A stretch of DNA of 64,000 nt from Crossaster papposus (Eukaryota > Echinodermata > Asteroidea > Velatida > Solasteridae). The notes under the pieces were generated by a model, which worked only from the letters and a program-made list of their open reading frames with translations, made no database searches and was not told where the DNA came from. The stretch is taken from the NCBI GenBank assembly GCA_037893245.1, contig JBAIAA010000777.1:248001-312000 (forward strand), in the 5' to 3' direction. The position numbers and the translations under genes are program-made. This document shows, piece by piece, positions 54,710 through 64,000 of the stretch. Every line of letters starts with the position of its first letter. The first letter of the stretch is position 1.

Positions 54710-56270
54710 GTCATTGTAAACTTTTTCTTTTATTAATTTGTGGTTTGGAGGATTTTTTTGTTCCCCCTAAGGGAAACAAAAACAACCAAACTTGCAACTC
54801 AATGTGCTTTAATGTGCGAGGCGGAACTGGGCAAAGGGCATAGTGGAGAAAACTGCAAAATAATAAATAATGGGTGATTAATTGTTTTCAGACTTATTGA
54901 CATTTGTAATCTTTGATATGCCTAATAACTATATTTGATTAAGAAATAGTATAGAAATAGTGGAATGAAAGTGTTTTTATAGGGAAAACAATTGACATTT
55001 TCCCATATATCATGTACAAAACGCAAAATTCAAAGTCCTTTTTCTCAACATTTTACTTTTGCGACATAGGCCTATTGATAAATGTGAACTTTAAACATCC
55101 ATAACTTGTTCACGGAATGTCCGATTGAAGCACAACATACAGTAATGTAAGGATAATTTTATTCTCTTTTCTGGAAACCCAAAACCCTCACTTCAACCTC
55201 TGCCCAGTTCTGTCTCATTTTGCCAGAACCCATCACTAACGAGCCCATGACAAATGTGTGGTATAATGGCATCCCAGCTGCTATGTACTGGGGTGAGGGT
55301 GGGGTAGATACTTCTGCAGGGAATTGGTTATCATGATGTTGTCATAATTGATCATAACATCATGAGTATAGATATGCACCCTCGCATCTATCTATCAGTA
55401 GATTTGTCACAGTATTAAGTACCTTTTATTAACATGCATTATTACAAGTTTTTAACTAACAATTTAATTATTTGTTTTTTATGTTTTCATTGTAAACATT
55501 CCTTTTGATAAGTTGTTATTGCTTTTTAAGATGGGAAACTGGGTAAAACAAATTGAAGGTGCGTTTGTTTTTTGTAACAGCCGATGTATGCAGTAACACG
55601 TTAAGCTGCTCATTCTACGAAAAAAGAAGAGGCATCGGTTAAATCTGAAGCATTCAAATTTACAAAAAGGTGAATAATAAATTGTGTAGAAGTTTATTTT
55701 TACAGATTTTCAATCTGAAGTAGTCTGGTGCCAAGAGAGAGCAGTCGGTATTACCCACTGTTGTTTCGACACCAGACTTCAGGTTGGACTTTATTTTGTA
55801 CGTCATAGGAAACAATTAAAATTACTTTAGCTGTCATCACTGACGCCACTTGTGAACATTGCTCTAAAATGCAAATTTTCTTCCAAATTACTTCTCAAAC
55901 AAATGGGACGTTTTAGGTATAAACTCTTGGGGAAAATGACCTTATTTGGTTTAATCTTTTTTTTTTATGATAATACTGAATTTCTCATTGATTTCAGACA
56001 TCACATGCAGTCAATTGTTTTACTTGTAATTTATGACCATTTTGGTAAAATAAATAAACAAAATCCCCAAAATTCAAATTTTCCTAATTTTAATAACAAT
56101 TCAAAAAGTCGAATTTAGTCAATGTTAATAAAAATAAATATTATGTCGCAATGTTATGTCACTTTGAATTGGTATATAATAGAGTTCCATAGCCCCTCAG
56201 GTTTTGGAGATATGACATGTTTGCATATTCCTTGGAGTTCAAAATACACAACTGAGAAAACAGGCTTTGA
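54710..56270. other. AT-rich intergenic DNA
   Basis: No gene recognised. It contains a relative of family H (55060-55235) and a weak inverted pair 'gtctggtgcc'/'gacaccagac' (55723-55780). Confidence 0.45.
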
Positions 56271-56609
56271 AATAGTTGGCTCTGTTGTAGGGTTGCAATA
56301 CAGCGCTGCATTCAGCGCGCGTAGGCCGCCGATGCGGGCGCCCTATAATGTACACCGTAGACCACGCTATGACCACGCTAAACTCACATAATCGCTCGGA
56401 AAGTTCTAAGCAGAATTGCATGCCCGTGTCACGTTGCATAATTACGTGATGTAACAGAAATTTGACCAATGAGGTAGCGATTATGCATGTAACATCATGC
56501 GATTATTCACGCAACATCACACGCGCAAGCAAAGGGACATAATTCTGCTCGGAATTAACGAGCGATTATGCGAGTTAGCCAAGACGACCTATTCGAAGGT
56601 CATGGCGAA

Positions 56610-57310
56610 GGTCAAGGCTAACCCCTTAAAATTAAACAAATGTTCCATAATTATTGTTAAATTTGACAAATTTTAATAAAAATTCAAGGGTGACCCCTTT
56701 CAATGTTTAATTTCTCAAAAAACACAAATTGTGGCCAATTTTATAAAAATGCAAAGCTATAACCCCTTACAATGTAATTTTTTTTTAAATACATTTTTTA
56801 AAGAAATTGGCAAGGCGGAACTCGAACCTGCGACCTCCAAAATTCCGGTCCGGAGCTCTACCAACTGAGCTACCTTTCTCTATGTTGGTGGTCTTCCAAA
56901 TTGTCAGTATCTTTGTTTGAGGGTGCTAGTCAGAAGTCATAAACACCAAAATGCCGTGTAGCCAGGAATCACACCCATTTTTACGATACAACCGGGGAAG
57001 CGACATTGTGGGGATTACTCAATGAGGATGCGACTTTTTATTTTATAATACTCAAATAAACCACAAGGAAAACTGAGTTTGCATATTTGTAAATGTGCAT
57101 ATTTAGTTTCTCTTGTGGTTTATTTGTGTAATTTTAATACAAATTCAAGGCTATCAACTAACCCCTTGCAATTTAAATGTTTTCCCCAAAAGTAATTATT
57201 TTGTTAATTTTAATAAAAAATACATTTTTGCATATTTTAATAAAAATTCAAGGCTAGCCCTCTTACAATTTAAATGTTTTTCAAAAAGTCAAATGTTAGC
57301 CAATAAAGTT
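56610..57310. repeat. Minisatellite-like array left of block C
   Basis: Units of about 85 bp carry 'aaaaatgcaaagctataacc' or 'aattcaaggctaaccccttg' and 'ttaattttaataaaaa'. A tRNA-containing element (56795-57120) interrupts the array. The last unit leads straight into block C, as 3160-3300 leads into block A. Confidence 0.7.
56795..57120 (-). mobile_element. tRNA-containing dispersed element, copy 2
   Basis: On the minus strand: TAGCTCAGTTGGTAGAGC and GCAGGTTCGAGTTCCGCC. The anticodon arm has an oversized loop. The body at 56905-57065 matches 14540-14700 and 1-125. Confidence 0.68.
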
Positions 57311-57471
57311 CATGCATATGACGTTACACGCACGTCGCACTTCACGACAGCGCCCCCAATGAGGTCTAGTTGCATAATCACGGCATATACCGTCTGCACT
57401 TTGTTTGACCTCAAACTTTGCTCGTGCGATTAGCGCGTACGCGTAGCGCGCGTGACGTCAATGCAACCCCT
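57306..57471. mobile_element. ~165-bp GC-rich insertion with imperfect TIRs
   Basis: Absent from block A (junction at about 3253). The left end 'aataaagttcatgcatatga' and the inverted right end 'aataaaggggttgcattgac' are alike, and both contain TGACGT. Confidence 0.6.
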
Positions 57472-57831
57472 TTATTAAAAACAAAAATGCAACACTAAAC
57501 CCTTACAATGTTAACATTACCTCTATTTCCAATATACCGGACTTGTGCCAACCAGTAGTATTAGGTTCGTAAAAACGGAGTTTTAACTGCAGACCTCAAT
57601 CACACTTAATAATAAAAAGATACACACAATAATTCAGTTTTATTAAAAGTTCTTTAATTGTCAACATTTCTTGTGCATACACTAATTTACAATCGAAACC
57701 AAAAAACCCTGAAAATCAGCTCAATGGCTGAATGCTTATCCATAGTACAATGTTATATAAAGGTATACAATACAAATACATGTAACAAAAAAAAGCAATT
57801 GAGAAAATTGCACATCAGTTTGTAGTCTTAG

Positions 57832-58135
57832 TTGCAAGACGTCTAATCGCGGTATCGTAGGCTGACCAACAATCGCTCGGAAAATTCTAAAAGCATAATT
57901 GTGTCGCATTTGCATGAGCGTGTGACGTTGCGTGCATAATTATGTGACGTAACAGAAACTTGACGCGATTGTACACGCGACGTCACACGCGCATGCGAAT
58001 TTTTCGAGCGATTATGTTAGTTAGCCAAGACGTTCTATTTGAAGGTCTTGGCGTGGCCACGTTAGACTTTAGAGGACGCCGGCGGCCTACGAGCGCTGCA
58101 TACCGCGATTAGGACGTCTTGCAACCAAGACTTAT
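57832..58135. mobile_element. Foldback element with CRE-like palindromes (block C)
   Basis: The counterpart of 3598-4112 without the LINE-tail insertion. 'gcgtgtgacgttgcgtgc' and 'gtacacgcgacgtcacacgc' face each other. Confidence 0.6.
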
Positions 58136-58306
58136 CAGTTTGCAATCTTTGGCTCTCAAAAAACAACAATGTAGGTAATTTTCAACGATCAGTCATTTGA
58201 ATGATCGTTGATAATTACCTACATTGGTTTTTCTTTTTTCTTCTAGACGACAAACCAGATTTTTAATCCATGTAAGCTTTTTATAAGGCCAAATCATGAA
58301 TATATC

Positions 58307-58320
58307 GGGGGGGGGGGGGG
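58307..58320. repeat. 14-G run at a deletion junction
   Basis: Relative to block A, about 400 bp (4261-4660) are missing here and the join is a pure G run. A C-rich run (about 58520-58534) follows nearby. Confidence 0.7.
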
Positions 58321-58623
58321 TGTACCTGCATCACCGGGCCCTTTTAATTCGTGTGGAAGGGTCCCATAGACTAACGAGTAATCTGAAGTCGACCACCATT
58401 TACCTCGTCGCTTGGGGTGTAAAATACAAGGCTGGGTCTACCTGCTGATTGAAACATCGGTAATATTCGTCATTTTGTGTAGTATGAGGTCGTAGCTGTC
58501 AGACGTGTCTTTCAGATCGCCCCCCCCCCCCCCACTTTTTGTTTTACATTTATTATGTCAGTGCTCGACGGTACTCGTTTATTTGTGTCTGCCATAATTA
58601 AGATCATTACTTCATCGATAGAA

Positions 58624-59502
58624 TGGCAGAACCTACAGAGCCCAAAAAGACAAGAGCCGACCGGAGAAATAAGAACTCGACAAACCAGACGAACTTGAGT
58701 GATTCAAACCAAGATGGCTGCCGTGCGTGTTCCTGTCGCGATTCTATCAGCGAGGTACACATTTAACTTGATAGAATCCTTGAGACCCTCGCTACCTTGG
58801 AATCAAGATTGTCTGGCCTGGAGACTAAACTCAGCACAGTGAGTAGTACCGTCTCAAATCATGATCATGGGATCGAGGATCTCAAGACCAGCCTAAATAT
58901 GAGGGATGAGCGAGTGAGTTCATTGACTCCCCAGATCAACAACCAAGCAGCCTCGAATTTTAATCTCATCGGCGAATTTTAATCTCATCGGCAAACTTTA
59001 AAACAAAGTTGTTAAACGTTAATATACATGGAATTTCAGAGGGATCCAAAGAAAATCAAACCTGCGAGGAATTTCTTTCTAGCTTCTTCGTAGATCACAT
59101 GAAGCTTGAAGGCGGAGACAAAATCGAGGTATAGAGTGGGCTCACCGCACTCCTGGTCGGCAAGCAGCCAACACCCCCGGCAGTGGCAACCCTCGGCCCC
59201 GTCCCATCCATTGCAAGTTATTACGGTCAGTTGATAGGCAGTTCATTCTGAAGCAAGCTTCAAGATCTCTTAAGAATCACCCATTCAAGGAATCAAACAT
59301 ATTTATTTCTGATGATGTGACGAGCTATATCAGAAATAACCGTAAACAACTACGGAAAAAACATCTTCCAGGCATTAGACGCGACGAGCGAGTAAGCTTC
59401 GCCTATATCCTGTGTACCACCCCTGCCTCGATCGCCTACAAGCACCATAGCGGACCATTCAAGTCGTTTCGCCTGGGAGATGAAGCACCCAAATTCCGTT
59501 GA
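58624..59502 (+). pseudogene. LINE ORF1, block C copy
   Basis: Starts MAEPTEPKKTRADRRNKNST at 58624. It has the same early stop as block A, a coiled coil (58797-58982) and a basic C-terminus (TSYIRNNRKQLRKKHLPGIR) ending at 59502. A further frameshift around 58980 involves a small tandem duplication, 'ttttaatctcatcggc'. Confidence 0.7.
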
Positions 59503-60599
59503 TAAGGCCAAATAAAAAAAAAAAACATGTTTAGCGTCATGCCTTTTTTTTTAATGGAAGGAGGAGGCCCCTTTTTTTCTTTCTTTTTTTTCTTTCTTTT
59601 TTCAAAATGGCTGCCCGACACATTTTAATTCGAGTCATGTAGTGAACATGTCACGACCTATCTTCCAATTTAAAATTAAAACATGGTTTACCCACGATTA
59701 AAAATCAAAATTCACGTGGGTCGATCATGCACAGTACACGACTACACGTCACACCCTAGCCTTCCTATTAGAAAAAAAAATTATCATTTGTTTTCCAAAA
59801 AAGAAAAACAAAAAAGAAAGGAGGCGGCCCCCAAAAAGGAAGCGGGCGGTGAAGCTAAACATGTTTTTTTTGGTTTTATTTGGCCTAATCAACATAAGTA
59901 TTCATTAATTATGGTATTTACGAATATTTGTGCACATGTATTTAGCATTTGTTGTGGGTATATGTACAATATTGTGTGCCAATATATACATTTGTTTCGT
60001 GATTTACTGCGTTTACCATTTCGTGGGTAAACAAAAAATCACAATTCTTTGCTGGGGACGCCATTTTCAATTTTTAAAGAATGGTCATTGTATCTATTGT
60101 GATTTAAACTCAAACATTTCTCAGCTTACGCGCTTAACCATTATTGTGATCAAAGAATGGTTATTGTGTTTATTGTGATTTAAATTTTAACATTCCATGG
60201 CCTGTGTTAATTAAATCAGCGTCTTTTGTGAATTTGTAGCTATACTCTGTGGACGCCTACAGTAGTCGGGTTTGGCTGGAGGATAGTCGAGTCTGCACCT
60301 AGTTGGCCCATGGAGCAATAAACTAGTATATTACTCCATGGTTGGCCACAGCAAGGGTCTGCTTTTTGGCTGTTAAATTTCCTATAGCTTTCTGATGGTG
60401 GGCAATGATAGATTTTCAAATGCACTGCACTATTTTATTTTTGAATCGGGGGAGTAATATGATCTGACACCACACCTTATATTATATTTTTGAGTTTTAT
60501 TTCATTTATTATGTATAATTACCGTTATGTGTATTGTTTTTGTCCTTGTTCTTGTCAGTTTGTTACCTGTTCAGGAGATCGACTACTAAAATTAGTGTA

Positions 60600-62060
60600 T
60601 ATCTGTTTTACCTTAATTTCACATCTTTTGTAGACAATAATATTGATTTCGACCTAAACTATGATTGACCAGATATTAGCTGTGATTATTATGACCAGGA
60701 TACTTTCCTGAATACATTCACTGCTAATACTACTGTTAAATTACTTCATATTAATGCTCGTAGTCTCATTACAAATTTCAATAATATTTCTTATTATATT
60801 AATCTGTTAACCTTGGAGTTTTCAGTCGTTGGTATTTCGGAGACATGGCTTAAGGATCTCAATGACCCCCTTATCCAGCTTTCTCACTATAACATCGAAG
60901 GTTTTTGTAGATCTGATAAAAGAGGCGGTGGAGTGGCTTTTTATATCAATCAGAATTTATCTTATAAGGTTCGCAGTGAAATTTGTGTATTTAATTCTGA
61001 TATTGAAGCTTGTTTTATTGAGCTGGATAATATCCATACAACTAACGTTATTATTGGAATCATCTATAAACCCCTAATGCTATTCACGATAATTTTATAA
61101 CCTATTTTACACAAATACTAGCTCAAGTAATTAACAACAAAAAAAGTGTTATATGATGGGTGATTTTAATATTAATTTATTCAATTATAATTCTGATTGC
61201 AGTGTGACTAATTTTCTGAATATACTTAGCTCTTATTATTTTTTTCCAAACTTTTAGTAAATTTACAAGAATAACAGATCATAGTTCCACTTTAATTGAT
61301 ACTATTTTTACCAATGATTTCTCTAACCACTGTGCCGGAGTCTTAGTTACCGACTTAAGTGATCACTTGCCTGTGTTTTTGGTGGTAGCTAGTATTAAAC
61401 AATAGTTTAATACCGTCTCCAATTTTAAACGTGACTTTTCTGACGATAACATTGAACAGTTTATTGTTGATCTTAATGAGACAGACTGGAGTCCCATAAT
61501 AACTTATGATGTTAACATAATGTACGATGTATTTATTGATCATGTTACGAAACTGTATAATCGTCATTTTCCCCAAGTAGAAATCAATATTAATTTTAAC
61601 AAACATAAATCTTCTTGGTTAACAAATGGTATTTATAACTCTATAAGAAAAAAGAATTATTTATACAAACAGTATTTGAAAACTCATTCTATACAAAATA
61701 AAACCTGTTATACGAAATTTAGAAATAAACTCAATAGCTTGAATAAACTTGCTAAGAAAAACTATTTTAGTTATAGATTTAACCACGACAAATCGAACAT
61801 CAAAGGTACCTGGAAACTTATTAATTTCTTGCTAAACAAATCTCAATCTAAGCATAATCCATCTTGTTTTGTCTGTGATAATAATGAAGTCCACGGTGAT
61901 AGAAATATAGCTGATACATTTAATAATTACTTTGTTAGTAATAATGTTGCTAGTCAGCTTCTGACTCCTGATACAACTTTCGAGTTCTACCTTAATGATA
62001 GATGTTCGAATTCTGTTTTCTTTATTCCCGTTTTACAAGAAGAAATAGTATACAAATATT
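60600..62060 (+). pseudogene. LINE ORF2 endonuclease and linker, block C
   Basis: Endonuclease motifs: GISETWLKD, RSDKRGGGVAFYI, IIGIIYKP, then GDFNINL with its catalytic Asn and SDHLPVF. The linker frame 61520-62062 is longer and less broken than in A or B. It stops at the hairpin insertion; the RT core is missing. Confidence 0.8.
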
Positions 62061-62206
62061 GACTGCTTTGAGTGGTATAGTAAAACTAGCCTCCCGAGGT
62101 GATCCATGGAGCATTATATTTTCCCGAGGCAAAGCCGAGGGAAAATAGAATGCTCCATGGATCACCGAGGGAGGCTAGTTTTACTATACCGCGAAATAAA
62201 GCAGTC
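62061..62206. repeat. Long hairpin replacing the RT core
   Basis: 'gactgctttg', 'ggtatagtaaaactagcctc', 'ggtgatccatggagcat' and their reverse complements make arms of about 60 bp around 'gaggcaaagccgag'. Confidence 0.9.
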
Positions 62207-62545
62207 AATTTTGTTTTATAACACCTCACTCACAGATTCTGCACAATTTAAGCTTCCTGAAAGTATAGTAATGACAAAAAATCTCCGAATTGTACGTCTC
62301 TTGATCATACGTGTACTTTGTTGCCTTGATGAACGGGTGCGAAGGTGATAGAGCAATGTTTACGCAATGCACCGAAACACACGTCTGCGTTTCAGTCACA
62401 CTTCCGTTGCTAGCTATGCGCATAGTTCGTGTGTTTCTAATCGCATAGTCCTTTTAGCGTGGTATAGTCTTTTTGGATAGCGCAAGTAAAAAATAGTAAA
62501 CATAGCAAGTGACACGTGACGCGCTCTCGGCCAATCAATTTGCCT
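62207..62545. mobile_element. Remainder of the insertion in LINE copy C
   Basis: 'tttataacacctcac' at the left and 'gcgctctcggccaatcaa' at the right resemble sequences at about 40775 and 41140, so this is a dispersed element. Nothing coding is recognised. Confidence 0.5.
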
Positions 62546-63172
62546 CTATTTGCCCTTTTGAACCTGCTTAAGTTGACTAATATTTATTATTTTAATCTTG
62601 GCATATTATGTTTAAACTAATGAATTATTTATTACCCCATTGCTTTAATCATCTTTTCTTTTTAACCTCAGATGTTCATTGTTAAGTAACCAGAAGTAGG
62701 CCCTACATCTCGAAAACTTTTGTATCAACATTTTAACCGTACATCTTTATTTAAAAAAATAGTCCCAAACAACGTGGAATCAAATGTTGGAATAGTCTGA
62801 CGGATGTCAAGCAGTCTTGTTCTCTTCATATTTTTAGAAAAAAAATCAAACTTAACTTGCTCAATGATGGTAATTCATTTATTTATTATTTGGCCTGATC
62901 TCCTGTAAGTGTAATTGTTTATTGTAGTCCTTGTATGTTGTCCGTAGTTAATGTATCTGGGTTGGGGTAAGGGTGGGGGATAGGGAAAGGAATAAAAGCT
63001 TCGGCTTCTTCTTTTTCCTCAATGTTGACATGTTCTTTTTTTCTACACTTAGTAGTTTAATTTTCACATTATCATTTAATTAACTGTTTGTATTTATATT
63101 GTGCTTACTTGTAATGATTGTTTTGTTGTTGCCAACATTGAAATACGTGTGTGAATAAACTTGAAACTTGAA
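62546..63172 (+). pseudogene. LINE ORF2 C-terminal end and 3' UTR, block C
   Basis: Resumes at the sequence equivalent to 8005 ('ctctatttgcccttttgaac') and continues to the 'cttgaaacttgaa' terminus at 63172. The coding part has several small indels. Confidence 0.75.
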
Positions 63173-63568
63173 GAGGAAGCAAACTGCGAATCCGATTGGG
63201 TCTACTGCAAGGTCCATCTAGCAGTCATTGTGTTAGAGAACAACATAGTCCAGCTAGCCCGGCTATCCAGCGCACCGGGGCCAACCACCCTCCGACGGTT
63301 CCCGATCCGATTGAACATCAGTGGAGAGAAAATCGTTGCGAAATTTCGGTGAGATACAAGTTGGTACAAAAACAAACAAAAATGTGTCTTAAAAAAAAAT
63401 AGAAAAAAAAATAATAAGAGAATTGTCGCTTTTGCCGTTTTGGACGCGATGCGTCTGAAGCTAGAGCCATATTAAAGTAATTTAATATAGCTCTATAGTC
63501 TGAAGTGACTGTTTTGAAAAAAATAATGTGTAGCGCCCTCAAAAGTCGAGGCGCGAATAGTTTTAGTA

Positions 63569-63672
63569 ATGGCGGCGCCCTTGGCCTGTTTATATGATTA
63601 TGAAACAGCTGTAATTTGTAAAGAACTTTTTCTTGCGCTGTTTTATTTGGAGTTGAAAAGGCAACGTCAAAG
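63569..63672 (+). CDS. Putative first coding exon, copy C
   Basis: Same frame, length and AAAG|GTAAAA donor as 9033-9136, with Ala for Ser after the Leu-rich part. Function unknown. Confidence 0.4.
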
Positions 63673-63756
63673 GTAAAAATGTGCCTGTGCAGTATAGAGA
63701 AAGTTTGTTTTATAAAAGACGCATATCTTTGATGTATGTAGAGCAGTAGTACAGTT

Positions 63757-64000
63757 GTTTTCCTAGTTCCGGATTTTTCCTAGTTCCGGATTTTTCCCAG
63801 TTCCGGATCGCTTCAAATAAAAACCTACCTCTTAGTCTTATGGCTTGGTCTCCAATACTATTGTTTTAGATGAAGTGCATTTTGAGAAGAAACATACAAG
63901 CTTTTTGTTACATAAATATCTTTTCAATAAAATATCCAGAAAAGGAATTTTGGCTAGATTTTCGACTCGTACTTTGACATGTTTGGACGGTTTGGGACTT
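63757..64000. mobile_element. Non-autonomous TIR element, copy C (cut by window end)
   Basis: Begins with three, not two, tandem 'ttcctagttccggattt'-type motifs, then matches 9300-9500. Confidence 0.6.

Overview
This window is invertebrate animal nuclear DNA. It contains spliced genes with canonical GT/AG introns, LINE, SINE and MITE relics, and no bacterial operon structure. The set of an intron-rich EF2, an ATR terminal exon, a secreted collagen/C1q-domain protein and a sarcosine-oxidase-like FAD enzyme, in DNA dense with small palindromic elements and tRNA-derived SINEs, fits a marine deuterostome, most likely an echinoderm. That placement is inference.

Layout. 0-0.9 kb: the final exon of ATR (FATC domain) on the minus strand. 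1.1-13 kb: repeats, including a long inverted repeat, a gag-like remnant and duplication block A (degenerate LINE, a small conserved exon, a TIR element and one exon of an FAD oxidoreductase). 13.1-29.7 kb: twelve EF2 exons on the plus strand, residues about 73-840; the exons encoding the P-loop are not in the window. The EF2 introns are packed with MITEs and SINEs, several nested or abutting. 31-33.3 kb: a satellite-like array of roughly 90-bp units, each with an octamer-like ATTTGCAT, which switches orientation near 31.32 kb. 33.3-39.4 kb: block B (second LINE copy plus the same downstream DNA). 39.4-45.4 kb: a probable solo LTR and a decayed FAD-dependent oxidoreductase gene with two frameshifted exons, one exon with a 4-nt deletion and missing middle exons. 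46.5-49.5 kb: a C1q/collagen gene on the minus strand with two inferred 5' UTR exons and a tandemly repeated upstream region. 49.5-57 kb: a 1.15-kb direct duplication carrying a tRNA-like SINE, a 28-G run, a possible piggyBac-like remnant and more MITEs. 57-64 kb: block C, the third copy of the LINE block, running off the window.

How it fits together. No functional pathway links the genes. The dominant process is duplication and decay: three related blocks, each with a minisatellite-like array on its left and a dead LINE. Blocks A and B also share a host-gene exon, so they are segmental duplicates and not just repeated LINE insertions. ATR (minus) and EF2 (plus) face away from each other, and both lack their 5' exons exactly where block A lies, which suggests a rearrangement or assembly join there. 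I saw no convincing novel defence, regulatory or metabolic system. The points most worth checking are the EF2 substitutions beside the diphthamide histidine, the ATR C-terminal extension, the octamer array, the three-copy mini-exon and the tandem promoter region of the C1q gene.
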